NCBI GenBank assembly: GCA_011503125.2
Contig: WWBZ02000008.1
Span: forward strand, 372,001 to 436,000
From: Botryosphaeria dothidea
Taxonomy: Eukaryota > Ascomycota > Dothideomycetes > Botryosphaeriales > Botryosphaeriaceae
DNA: 64,000 bases
Direction: 5' to 3'
The notes beneath the pieces are model-generated. The model ran no database searches. It saw only the letters and a program-made list of their open reading frames with translations, and was not told the origin of the DNA. Within the stretch, counting starts at the first letter, position 1, and each line of letters starts with the position of its first letter. Both the position numbers and the translations under genes were made by a program. Shown piece after piece: positions 45,711 through 58,612 of the stretch.

Positions 45711-46380
45711 GTTATAGATATAGATTATATATATTCTAGTAATAAAAGATAGTATAATAAGATCTAGTAAATAAACTATTACTTACTAGAAGTTAGAGCT
45801 AATAGTCTTACTTATAAAGAAGTAGGTTCTTACTACTTTCTTTTAAGAAAAAACTATATAGTAAATAAAATATCTTACTATTATCTTAATTCTTAGGTTT
45901 CTCTAAGATTTCTAGATAGCTAAGATATAGTAGATCTTTAGATCTACTTTCTTAAAGAGCGGAAGTATTATCCTATTCTTACTTTTATAGACGTTATACT
46001 ATATAATAGAGAGAGTCTATATCTAATATTAACTTCCTTCTATCTCTAGGTCCGGCTACGAGGGGGCTAGTAGTATAGGCTATAAGAAGAAAGTTCCTGC
46101 GGGCTTCTCTAAGGCGTATTATAAGCTATTAAGTTCGGTAAACCTTATTTAGTTAGAAGGCGGAGGGCGGCTTAAGTCTCTTAGCCTACCTAGTCCCCTC
46201 TTAACTAGCTTCTTCTCTCTAATTCTCTTTTTTAATCTAATAGTTAACTAGTTAGTTTAAGGCTATATTTTAGTTATTAGAGGTTCTTCCCGGTATTTTT
46301 TTAGTACTACTAGGCGGGCCTAGGTAGCCTTAGTATAGTAGGCTCTACGTACTAAATAGGAGTTACTCTAGACTATATAG
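45711..46380 (-). mobile_element. Tad1-type LINE B, middle segment
   Basis: Continues LINE B after the chimeric insertion, from the endonuclease N-terminus into ORF1. It is cut at the sequence CTCTAGACTATATAG (46,366-46,380), where copy D's tail begins. The same target sequence recurs after D and after E. Confidence 0.85.
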
Positions 46381-49300
46381 ATAGATAGATAAATTTATTT
46401 CTTTCCGATATAGCTCCCTTACGGGTCTATACGGGGCTAGCTATCTATAGTTATTTTATACGAGGGGGAAAACCTTTTCGCCTAGTAAAAACCCCTTCTC
46501 TCTCTCTAGGTATACTATCCTATACTAGTTCTTATTTTTCCTTCTTACTAGTAGCGGCTACTATAGTAGCCCTATATTTACCTACTAGACCTATCTCTTT
46601 AGTTCTTATTCTCGTAGTTATTCGGGTTCTAGTAGTTCTAGTAGTCCTAGTTATCCTTCTAGTTCCTCTTCCTAGTTATCTTCCTATATTAGTTCTCTTA
46701 CTAGGCTAAATTACTTAAGCAGCCCTAGGCGTAAGAACTAGTCTATTACTACTTTAATCCCCTTCTTTATTAAGAGAAGAGAGTAGTAGTCCGTAGTTTC
46801 TACTCTTTAGAGTATCTATACCCTATTCTATTAGAAGTAGAGGTAGAAGAGGAGGATATACTTTAGAGTTTATCTATACTAGCCGTATAGATAGGTAGAA
46901 CTAAGATACTCTAGTACCTTACGCCTTAAGAGGAAGTCCTTTAGTCTAATATACTCTATACGTAGTAGAGTAGCGAGTATACTCTATAGCTTAGATAGTT
47001 CGCTATAGATTTATCTAATTTTTAGGTTCTACTATATACTTTAGGCTACTAGCTTATCTTATCTTCCCTAGCTAGTAGACTTTATCTATCTCTTCTTCTA
47101 CTTATTTCTATATACTATACGTAGCTTCGTTCGCTTCGGGAGACTCTAGTAGGTAGAGGGGTAGTAGTTAAGAAGTAAGTTTACCTTTTTTCTAAGTAGG
47201 GTTCTTCTAGTAGGGCTAGTAGCGCCTCTAGTACTTAGAGTAGCCCGAGCTATCTATTTAATACTCTAGTAAGTTTCCTCTACTACTATCGCGACTAGGC
47301 TATTCTTAGCTCTAATAGCCTAGGCTAGTACTAGTTCGTCTAGGTATAGTAAGAGTAGGAGAATCCCTATCTTATACTCTAAGGTTTATATACTAGTTAA
47401 CTTATACGCCCCTAAGATAGTACGTAAGTACTAGTTTTAGATCTTCTTTAGTGGCTAGATAGTTGTTTTTCTCTACCCTAGAATTCCCTCTAGGGTATAC
47501 TATACCCTATAGCCGTAGGTAAGAACTAGCCTTACTACGGCCGTATAGATATAACGGGCTTTAGTAAATAAGGCTTCCTAGGTAGACGCCGCGAGTCTAG
47601 AGAGAGATATACACTATTTAATTACCTTAGCTCCTATTTCCCTAATATAGGGTTTCTATCTAAGCTTATTATCTACGTAGACTCCTAGAATCTTAATTAT
47701 AGGCTCTAGGTATCTAGTAAATCTAGGGATACGGATCTCTACTACTATATTAAATCTCCTTAGTTTTCTTATAAAATAAATAAGATAATACTTATCGGGC
47801 GAGAAAGCTAACCCGTAGGTAGCTACCTAGTACTCGTAAATTTAATATACTCCCTCTAGTATTCTATAGTTCTATTCTATAGATCTACTAAAGGTTAGAA
47901 TATTAGTATTATCGACGAATCTAAGGGGGAAGGTATTACCTCTACGTAGCTATATAAGTAAATTAGAAGTAAAGAATAGGTAGAGTATCGGCGATAGTAA
48001 GAATCCCTAGGAAATCTCGGTTAAGGTCTAGATTAGTAGACTAGTAAAGTCTTCGAAGAATAGCTAAGTAGTACGGTTCTATAGAAAGGATCGGGTAAAT
48101 CTTTCTATCTATTCTAGAAGTTTTGCCATCCTTATATTATAGAGAAGCCTTCTATAAGATACGTAGTTATATACTCTCGAGATATCTAGGCTAAGGACTA
48201 AAGCTACTAGCCCTAGGTCTTATACCTAGATAGTATAGATTTATTCTATAAGTAGGTTAAGAGCTGCTACTACGGATCTATTTCTTCTAGCTTCTATCTA
48301 TATATTAGAGAGTAGGCCGTATACTTTAGTAGCCTAGGAGATTCTATCTACTATAATCCTCTTAAGTAGCTTCTCTAGCGTATTAAGTAAAGTAATCGGC
48401 CTAAATAACTTAGCTTTAGTATAGTCGTCCCTCTATAGTTTCCTAAGAACTACGGTAATAGAGCTTTTAAACTACCTAGGGTAGTATCTAAGTACGAGGC
48501 ATCTCTAGAAGAGCCTAGTAAGAAGTCCCCTTAGTATCTTAGCGTATTACTTTAGAAACCTATTAGTAATCTTATTTAGGCCTAGTATCTTATCTAGGGG
48601 AAGCTTCTTAATAGTATAGAGGACCTACTCTTTAGTAAGGTCTTAGGGAATCTCTACTAGTACTAGGTATATATACCTATCTAGATCTAAGAGGTCGGTA
48701 GCTCTAGAAGGTAGAAAGAACTAGTTAGTAAGGATTTCTACCTTAGACTAGTTATCGTAATATAGTTATTTATCTACTCCCTAGAGGGGTAGGAACTAAG
48801 GTAGGGCTAGAGGTTCTAGTACCCTTATTCTTACCTACTTTAAGAGCTTTTAGAGTATAGATAGATCCGAAGTAATCTTAGCTACTATTCTACGCTATAC
48901 TTTTATTCTATCTCTTCTAATCTACCTCTTCTTACTATTAGTAATAGTTTAGTATACTATCTAGTCCTCCTCCCTCTCTATAGCCGTCTACTTTCTTCTA
49001 GCTACTCTAGCCTAGTATACTAGGTCTAAATACTTCTTTATCTATTATATAGAGGCCTAGGGCGAGGGTCTCGCTACTAGAATAGTCTTCTAGATTATTC
49101 TTTAGATAGCCTTCTAGAGTAGTATAGTAAAGTAATCTAGGTCTACTTTAGTATTAAGAGGGGCTACTTTAAGGTGTTCGAGCTTTAATTAGAGTATATT
49201 ATTAGTTCTCTTTTAGTTTACTTTCTTCTACTAGGGCCTTAGGGGGCGTAGTTCTACGGGGGTAGAAGAAAAATTAAGTATAGTAAGAATAGGTAGGTAG

Positions 49301-51523
49301 TTAGAGGATAATTCGAGTTTCTAGCTAACTCTATAGCTAAGGATTCTCTTCTCTAGCTACCGTAATATAAAGATAAGGTTTAGAGTACTCTCGCTACTAC
49401 TATCTCGTCTAGTAATAGTACCTCTTAGAAGGGCTAGGTTAAGATTAGCTACGGTAGCTATCTTAATTAGGTTATCTACTAGGGTATAGTATATTAGGGA
49501 GGTTATATCTCTCTAGATAGGATAGTAGAGGTTAAAGTCCCCTAGGAGAATATACTCCCCTAGTTTTCTAAGAACTTCCGGTAGAAGAGATAGGGTTTCT
49601 AGCGCTATACTAGTATAAGAGGCTAGTAGGGGATTATAGTAGTTATAAATATAGATTATATATATCCTAGTAATAAGGGAAAGTATAATAAGATCTAGTA
49701 AATAGACTATTACTTACTAGAAGTCGGGGCTAATAGCCTTACTTATAAAGAAGTAGGTTCTTACTACTCCCTCCTAGAGAAAAACTATATAGTAGGTAGG
49801 GTATCTTACTATTATCTTAACCCTCGGGTTTCTCTAAGGTTTCTAGATAGCTAGGATATAGTAGATCTTTAGGTCTACTTCCTTAAAGAGCGGGAGTATT
49901 ACCCTATTCTTACTCTTATAGACGTTATACTATATAATAGAGAGAGAGCCTATATCTAATATTAACTTCCTTCTATCTCTAGGTCCGGCTACGAGGGGGC
50001 TAGTAGTATAGACTATAAGGAGGGAGTTCCCGCGGGCTCTTCTAAGGCGTATTATAAGCTATTAAGTTCGGTAAACCTTATTTAGTTAGAAGGCGGGGGG
50101 CGGCTTAAGTCTCTTAGCCTACCTAGTCCCCTCTTAACCGGCTTCTCCTTTCTAATTCTCTTCCTTAGTCTAACGGTTAACTAGTTAGTTTAAGGCTATA
50201 TTTTAGTTATTAGGGGTCCTTCTCGGTGCCTTTCTAGTACTACTAGGCGGGCCTAGGCGGCCTTAGTATAGTAGGCTCTACGTACTAGGTAGAAGTTACT
50301 CTAGGCTATATACCTTTAAGAGTAGTTTACGTACTATATACTTTCCTTAGGGTAGTTCCTAGTATTATATACCTTACTATACTATCCGCACTTTTTCTTC
50401 TTTTTATAATAGTTAGTAATATAATCGTAGGCCTAGTACTTAAAATACTAAGTTACTATAAAGGCTACGTTATAGTACTACGCTATATAGATAGTAAAGT
50501 TAATAATAAGCCCCTTATTAATAATTTAGTTAGCGGTTTTAGGGTTTATAGTACTAAGGATAATAGTCGAGTAAGTTTTCCTCTCTAGGAGCTTCCTCTT
50601 TAGCTAGGCTAGCTTACTAATACGTAGTTCTAGGTATAAAAATAGGTTCTACTCCTAGATAGTTTAGATAGCTTAGGGGTCTATAGTGTCGATTTCTTCT
50701 CGAGGGACGTTATATACTAGTACTAAGTATAGCTACTAGTTAGGCCTAACTTCTTTTCCTAGTTCTATAGTCTATTCCTAGTCCTAGAGAAGGGCTATTC
50801 TAGTTACTTTATCTAGTATAAAGATTCTAACGTCTCTACTAGGGAGCTTCTTAGTAGTAAGTACTTTCTTATACGCCTAGCTTTTTCCTACCTAGATCTT
50901 TCTAATAATTACCTTATTTAAGAGCTTAGCTATTTCTTATCTATTTACTATCTCTAGAAAGTAGAGAGTAAGTTTAGTAGTAGCTAGGAGGGTAGGGGGC
51001 TTCGGGGCTACTTAGGCTATAATTTATACCTAGCTACGAGTATTAGGTATAGATATAAAGATAGCCTAGATACGGTTAACTATCTTTTAGACCTATTAGA
51101 CCTTTTTAAGAATATCTTTAAGGCCTAGCTTCTTAGTAGTTACCTTCTAGTAGATAGTAATATAATCCTAGAAGATTATCTTAGTAATATCGAGAAAATT
51201 TTTTACCTAGCTAGAGAGGACTAAAGAGAGGCTAGCGGATGTTTATAGAGCTTAGAGGAGGGTATCTACTATTTTTAAGGCTCTCTTAACGTATTCTACG
51301 CTATATTAGGTACTCTACGGTTTCTTAGGAGTATATTAGAGCTAGATAGAGATAGTTACTAGGGGAGGCTGTTCGCCTCTTTCTATATTCTTTATATTAA
51401 CTACTTCGCGGCTATAGTTATCTTAAGTACTATTTTAGAATTCGCGAAGCCTAGGAGAGTTTCTAGGGCCCTCTCCCGGCGCCGTAGCTTAGGATCGATT
51501 TTTTAGTATAGTTATATTTTTTT
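46381..51523 (-). mobile_element. Full-length Tad1-type LINE D
   Basis: About 5.14 kb, apparently complete from the (GATA)n tail on the left to the 5' end on the right (51,523). On the minus strand the reverse transcriptase active-site region reads FVDN at 47,908-47,919, which fits FVDD changed by RIP. ORF1 zinc knuckles (C-x2-C-x4-H-x4-C type, twice) lie near 50,380-50,470, with most Cys codons now reading as Tyr. It keeps more G/C and more TG/CA than any other copy. Tad1-clade LINEs have ORF1 (nucleic-acid binding) and ORF2 (endonuclease, reverse transcriptase, sometimes RNase H). No frame is open. Confidence 0.9.
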
Positions 51524-51536
51524 CTCTAGACTATAT

Positions 51537-54500
51537 AGATAGATAGATAGATAGATAAATTTATTTCTTTCTAATATAGCTCCCTTACGGGTCTATACGG
51601 GGCTAGCTATCTATAGTTATTTTATACGAGGGGAAAAATCTTTTCGCCTAGTAAAAACCTCTTCTCTCTCTCTAGATATACTATCCTATACTAGTTCTTA
51701 TTTTTTCTTCTTACTAGTAGCGGCTACTATAGTAGCCCTATATTTACCTATTAGACCTATCTCTTTAGTTTTTATTCTTATAGTTATCCGGGTTCTAGTA
51801 GTCTTAGTAGTCCTAGTTATCCTTTTAGTTTCTCTTCCTAGTTATCTTTCTATATTAGTTCTCTTACTAGGCTAAATTACTTAAGTAGCCCTAGGCGTAA
51901 GAACTAGTCTATTACTACTTTAATCTTCTTTTTTATTAAGAGAAGGAAGTAGTAGTCCGTAGTCCCTACTCTTTAGAGTATCTATATTCTATTCTATTAG
52001 AAGTAGAGGTAGAAGAGAAGAATATACTTTAGGATTTATCTATACTAGCCGTATAGATAGGTAGAACTAGAATATCTTAGTACCTTACGCCTTAAGAGGA
52101 AGTTCTCTAATCTAATATACTCTATACGTAGTAGAATAGCGAGTATACTCTATAGCTTAGATAGTTCGCTATAGATTTATCTAATTTTTAGGTTCTACTA
52201 TATATTTTAGGCTACTAGCTTATCTTATCTTCCCTAGCTAGTAGACTTTATCTATCTCTCCTTCTACTTATTTCTATATACTATACGTAGCTTCGTTCGC
52301 TCTAGAAGACTTTAGTAGGTAGAGAAGTAGTAGTTAAGAAGTAAGTTTACCTTTTTTCTAAGTAAAGTTCTTCTAGTAGAGCTAGTAGCGCCTTTAGTAC
52401 TTAGAGTAGCCCGAGCTATCTATTTAATACTCTAGTAAGTTTTCTCTACTACTATCGCGACTAGACTATTTCTAGCTCTAATAGCCTAGGCTAGTACTAG
52501 TTCGTCTAGATATAGTAAGAGTAGAAGAATTCCTATCTTATACTCTAAGATTTATATACTAGTTAACTTATACGCCCCTAAGATAGTACGTAGATACTAG
52601 TTTTAGATCTTCTTTAGTAGCTAGATAGTTATTTTTCTCTATCCTAGGATTTTCTCTAGGATATATTATATTCTATAGCCGTAGGTAAGGACTAGCCTTA
52701 CTACGGCCGTATAGATATAACGGGCTTTAGTAAATAAGGCTCCCTAGGTAGACGCCGCGAGTCTAGAGAGAGATATATACTATTTAATTATCTTAGCTCC
52801 TATTTCCCTAATATAGAGTTCCTATCTAAGCTTATTATCTACGTAGACTTCTAGAATCTTAATTATAGGCTCTAGGTATCTAGTAAATCTAGAGATACGG
52901 ATCTCTACTACTATATTAAATCTCCTTAGTTTCCTTATAAAATAAATAAGGTAATACTTATCGGGCGAGAAAGTTAACCCGTAGGTAGCTATCTAGTACT
53001 CGTAAATTTAATATACTCTCTCTAGTATCCTATAGTTCTATTTTATAGATCTACTAAAGGTTAGAATATTAGTATTATCGACGAATCTAAGGAGAAAGAT
53101 ATTACTCCTACGTAGCTATATAAGTAGATTAGAAGTAAAGAATAGGTAGAGTATCGGCGATAGTAAGAATCTCTAGAAAATTCCGATTAAGGTTTAGATT
53201 AGTAGACTAGTAAAGTCTCCGAAGGATAGCTAAGTAGTACGGTCCTATAGAAAGAATCGGGTAAATCTTTCTACCTATTCTAGAAGTTTTACTATTCTTA
53301 TATTATAGAGAAGCCTTCTATAAGATACGTAGTTATATACTTCCGAGATATTTAGGCTAAGGACTAAAGCTACTAGCTCTAGGTCTTATATTTAAATAGT
53401 ATAAATCTATTCTATAAGTAGGTTAAGAGCTACTACTACGGATCTATTTCTCCTAGCTCCTATCTATATATTAGGAAGTAGGCCGTATACTTTAGTAGTC
53501 TAGGAGATTCTATCTACTATAATTCTCTTAAGTAGCTTTTCTAGCGTATTAAGTAAAGTAATCGGCCTAAATAACTTAGCTTTAGTATAGTCGTCTCTTT
53601 ATAGTTTTCTAAGAACTATAGTAATAGAGCTTTTAAACTACCTAGGGTAGTATCTAAGTACGAGGTATTTCTAGAAGAGCCTAGTAAGAAGTCCCCTTAG
53701 TATCTTAGCGTATTACTTTAGAAACCTATTAGTAATCTTATCTAGGCCTAGTATCTTATCTAAGAGAAGCTTCTTAATAGTATAGAGGACCTACTCTTTA
53801 GTAAGGTCTTAGAAAATCTCTACTAGTACTAGATATATATACCTATCTAGATCTAAGAGGTCGGTAGCTCTAAAAGATAAGAAGAACTAGTTAGTAAGGA
53901 TTTCTACCTTAGACTAGTTATTATAATATAGTTATTTATCTACTTCCTAGAGAAGTAGAAACTAAAATAGGGCTAGAGGTTTTAGTACTCTTATTCTTAC
54001 CTACTTTAAGAGCTTTTAGAGTATAGATAGATCCGAAGTAATCTTAGCTACTATTCTACGCTATACTTTTATTCTATCTCTTCTAATCTACCTCTTCTTA
54101 CTATTAGTAATAGTTTAGTATACTATCTAGTTCTTCTTCCTCTCTATAGCCGTCTACTTTCTTCTAACTACTCTAGCCTAGTATACTAGGTCCGAATACT
54201 TCTTTATCTATTATATAGAGGCCTAGGGCGAGGGTCTCGCTACTAAAATAGTCTTCTAGATTATTCTTTAGATAGCCTTCTAGAGTAGTATAGTAAAGTA
54301 ATCTAGATCTACTTTAGTATTAAGAGGGGCTACTTTAAGATATTCGAGCTTTAATTAGAGTATATTATTAGTTCTCTTCTAGTCTACTTTCTTCTACTAA
54401 GATCTTAGAAGGCGTAGTTCTACGAAAGTAGAAGAAAAATTAAGTATAGTAAGAATAGGTAGGTAGTTAGAGGATAATTCGAGCTTCTAGCTAACTCTAT

Positions 54501-57500
54501 AGCTAAGAATTCTCTCCTCTAGCTACCGTAATATAAAGATAAGATTTAGAGTACTCTCGCTACTACTATCTCGTTTAGTAATAGTACTCCTTAGAAGGGC
54601 TAGGTTAAGATTAGCTACGATAGCTATCTTAATTAGGTTATCCGCTAGGATATAGTATATTAGGGAGGTTATATCTCTCTAGATAGGATAGTAGAGGTTA
54701 AAGTCCCCTAGAAGAATATACTCTTCTAGTTTTCTAAGAACTTCCGGTAGAAGAGATAGAATTTCTAGCGCTATACTAGTATAAGAGGCTAGCGGGAGAT
54801 TATAGTAGTTATAGATATAGATTATATATATCCTAGTAATAAGGGATAGTATAATAAGATCTAGTAAATAGACTATTACTTACTAGAAGTCGGGGTTAAT
54901 AGCCTTACTTATAAAGAAGTAGGTTCTTACTACTCTCTTCTAGGGAAAAACTATATAGTAGATAGAATATCTTACTATTATCTTAATCCTCGGGTTTCTC
55001 TAAGGTTCCTAGATAGCTAGAATATAGTAGATCTTTAGATCTACTTCCTTAAAGAGCGGGAGTATTACTCTATTCTTACTCTTATAAACGTTATACTATA
55101 TAATAGAGAGAGAGCTTATATCTAATATTAACTTTCTTCTATCTCTAGGTCCGGCTACGAGGGGGCTAGTAGTATAGACTATAAGAAGAGAGTTTCCGCG
55201 GGCTCCTCTAAGGCGTGTTATAAGCTATTAAGTCCGGTAAACCTTATTTAGTTAGGAGGCGGGGGGCGGCTTAAGTCTCTTAGCCTATTATCTAGCGTAC
55301 GTAAACTCCGTTCTAGACTACGCATACGAAATCTACTAGAAAAACTAACCCGCATTTAAACGATAAGCTACCCTATTATAGAATCTAGCCCTCCGAAAGA
55401 TTCTAGGGGTTTTTAAAACCGCCCCGATTATTCCGCTAGAGCTAGAAGCCGCTATCCCACCCCCCGAGGTACGTTTTAACGCGAAAATTCGAAATTACGC
55501 GCTTAGAACGTTAAAACTCGATAAAACCTATTCTATAAAAGCTACGCTTAATAGAATAGAACTAAGAGAACCGTACGAAAGAGCTAGTACACGGCTAGAA
55601 AAACTAAAAGAATTCCTTCTATCTAATCCCCTCGGTCTCGACGAGGAACTAGATTCCTTTTATTTTTCTCTGTAGAACTAAGAAACCCCTTATACGGTTA
55701 GAATCTCTAGTAAATCTAAGAAAGAAGAGGCAAAAGAACACTTAACCCTTCTTAAAAACCCTCCCTAAAATCTAATAACTATATATTCCGACGCTAGTTC
55801 TATTCCTAATAAAACGGGAATTAGAGTTAGAATAGTAGTAGATAAGGGAAGCCTATCTAAAGAGGAGTAAACGAGAAAAGTCCTAAACTTAGAATCTAAT
55901 TTACTAGTCTATAACGGAGAACTCGAAGGTATAACTAGTGCCCTAGAGCTCGCCGTTAAGAATAGATACTCTTCGAAAGATATTAGAGTCTACGCGGATA
56001 ACTAGGCCGCCCTCTATAGGCTTAAATCTCTATCCGGAAACCCCGGATAAGCGTGCTAAATAAGAGCCCTACGCGCGGCCAGAACGCTAAGAGAAAGGGA
56101 TAATATAACTACCTTAGAATAGATTCCCGGCTACTAGAATATAGTAGGAAACGAAGAGGCTAATTCCCTAGCAAAGTACGCGGCAAAATACCCTCTAAAA
56201 ACTAAAGAATCTAGCCTAGCTTTCTACCGAATACTAGTAAAGTAAGAACTAGATAAGGAGTAGCTCTTTAAAGCGGAAAAGCTTAAGAAACTAGCCCGAG
56301 AATCCTCCTATTTAAAAACGTTTAGTTAGAAAATAAGAAAAAAGCTAAATCTCTCTCCTACGGAGCGGGAAATAGCCTCCGCCTTTTACTAACTAAAAGT
56401 AGGACACGGCTACTTTAAGTCCTACCTATATAGATTCTCCTACGCGGAAACGGACCTATATACGTACGGAACGGCTAAATAAACCCCTAGACACCTTATA
56501 CTAGAATATTCTCTTTATAAAGCCCCCCGGCTTAAAATAAAAGAACGCCTAGAGACACTACGCCCTAGCCTTAATTCGGTTTTAAATACCCGAGAAGATA
56601 TTCTAGCTATACTAGAATATCTAAAAGAAACGAGGATCGCTACGCGGAAATAGCGCCTTAACGAACTATCCGAGGAGATTTAAAATACCTACTTATCCGC
56701 TTACGCTCCTTATCTACTACTTCTTTAAACTCTCTTACTTTTCTTAGTATTAGTTATCTCGAAAGCCTAGATCTAACCGTTTCTTTTCTCTAACGTGTCT
56801 TTATCTTTCTCGAAACTACGTACCCCCTAGGAAGCTTCTTTAAATAGGGCCGTCTAGATAGTTTTTAACTTAGAGTAGACGTAAAATAAATTAATTAATT
56901 AATTAATTAATCTCTTAGCCTACCTAGTTTCCTCTTAACCGGCTTCTTCTCCCTAATCTTCTTTCTTAGTCTAACGGTTAACTAGTTAGTTTAAGGCTAT
57001 ATTTTAGTTATTAGGGGTCCTTCCTAGTATCTTTTTAGTACTACTAGGCGGGCCTAGGCGGCCTTAGTATAGTAGGCTCTACGTGCTAGGTAGAAGTTAC
57101 TCTAGGCTATATATCTTTAAGAGTAGTTTACGTACTATATACTTTTCTTAGGGTAGTTCCTAGTATTATATACCTTACTATACTATTCGTACTTTTCCTT
57201 CTTTTTATAATAGTTAGTAATATATTCGTAGGCCTAGTACTTAAAATACTAGGTTACTATAAAGGCTACGTTATAGTACTACGCTATATAGATAGTAAAG
57301 TTAATAACTAGCCCCTTATTAATAATCTAGTTAGCGGTTTTAGGATTTATAGTACTAAGAATAATAGCCGAGTAAGTTTTCTCCTCTAGGAGCTTCCTCT
57401 TTAGCTAGGCTAGCTTATTAATATATAGTTTTAGATATAGAGATAGATTCTACTTCTAGATAGTTTAGATAGCTTAGAGATCTATAGTATCGATTTCTTC

Positions 57501-58322
57501 TCGAGGAACGTTATATACTAGTACTAAGTATAGCTACTAGTTAGGCCTAACTTCTTTTTCTAGTTCTATAGTTTATTTCTAGTTCTAAAGAAGAGCTATT
57601 CTAGTTACTTTATCTAATATAAAGATTCTAACGTTTCTACTAGGAAGCTTCTTAGTAGTAAGTACTTTCTTATACGCCTAGCTTTTTTCTACTTAGATCT
57701 TTCTAATAATTACCTTATTTAAGAGCTTAGCTATTTCTTATTTATTTACTATCTCTAAGAAGTAGAGAGTAAGTTTAGTAGTAGCTAGAGAAGTAGGGGG
57801 CTTCGGGGCTACTTAGGCTATAATTTATATCTAGCTACGAGTATTAGGTATAGATATAGAGGTAGTCTAGATACGGTTAACTATCTTTTAGACCTATTAG
57901 ATCTCTTTAAGAATATTTTTAAGGCCTAGCTTCTTAGTAGCTACCTTCTAGTAGATAGTAATATAATCCTAGAAGATTATCTTAGTAATATCGAGAAAAT
58001 TTTTTACCTAGCTAGAGAGAACTAAAGAGAGGCTAGCGGATATTTATAGAGCTTAGAGGAGGGTATCTACTATTTTTAAGACTCTTTTAACGTATTCTAC
58101 GCTATACTAGATACTCTACGGTTTCTTAGGAGTATATTAGGGCTAGATAGAGGTAGTTACTAGGGGAGGCTATTCGCCTCTTTCTATATTCTCTATATTA
58201 ACTACTTCGCGGCTATAGTTATCTTAAGTACTATTTTAGAACTCGCGAAGTCTAAAAGAGTTCCTAGAGCCCTCTTCCGGCGCCGTAGCTTAGAATTAAT
58301 TTTTTAGTATAGTTATATTTTT
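51537..58322 (-). mobile_element. Full-length Tad1-type LINE E, interrupted by another LINE
   Basis: Without the 55,288-56,922 insertion and duplication it is about 5.15 kb and colinear with D, from the tail (51,539) to the same 5' end (58,322). The left target sequence is at 51,524-51,538 and the right one at 58,323-58,336. It is more heavily RIP-mutated than D: for example, the TG kept in D at 47,464 and 50,687 is TA in E at the matching sites near 52,629 and 57,489. Confidence 0.88.
55288..56910 (+). mobile_element. Second LINE family, 5'-truncated, with (TTAA)n tail and RNase H
   Basis: Plus-strand 3' end of a different LINE. It shows the C-terminal part of the reverse transcriptase protein (LQNLALRKILGVF if the stop is ignored), then an RNase H domain (YSDASSIPNKTG near 55,784, YADN near 55,991, a GHxNxxGNEEAN-like block near 56,120-56,165). 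It ends in four TTAA units at 56,889-56,910. A perfect 12-bp target duplication, TCTCTTAGCCTA, lies at 55,276-55,287 and 56,911-56,922. RIP is milder here: CA dinucleotides survive more often than in the host LINE. Confidence 0.88.
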
Positions 58323-58327
58323 CTTTA

Positions 58328-58612
58328 GACTATATACCTTTAAGAGTAGTTTACGTACTATATACTTTTCTTAGAATAGTCTCTAGTATTATATATCTTA
58401 CTATACTATCTATACTTTTTCTTCTTTTTATAATAGTTAGTAATATAATCGTAGGCCTAGTACTTAAAATACTAGATTATTATAAAGGCTACGTTATAGT
58501 ACTACGCTATATAGATAGTAAAGTTAATAATAAGCCCCTTATTAATAATTTAGTTAGTAGTTTTGGAGTTTATAGTACTAAGAATAATAGTCGAGTAAGT
58601 TTTTCTCTCTAA
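58328..58612 (-). mobile_element. Tad1-type LINE B, 5' segment (ORF1 zinc-knuckle region)
   Basis: Continues LINE B from the point left at 46,380: in an uninterrupted copy (D, near 50,320) the two sides are adjacent. It contains the zinc-knuckle region of ORF1 and ends abruptly at 58,612, where LTR-element sequence starts. Confidence 0.82.
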
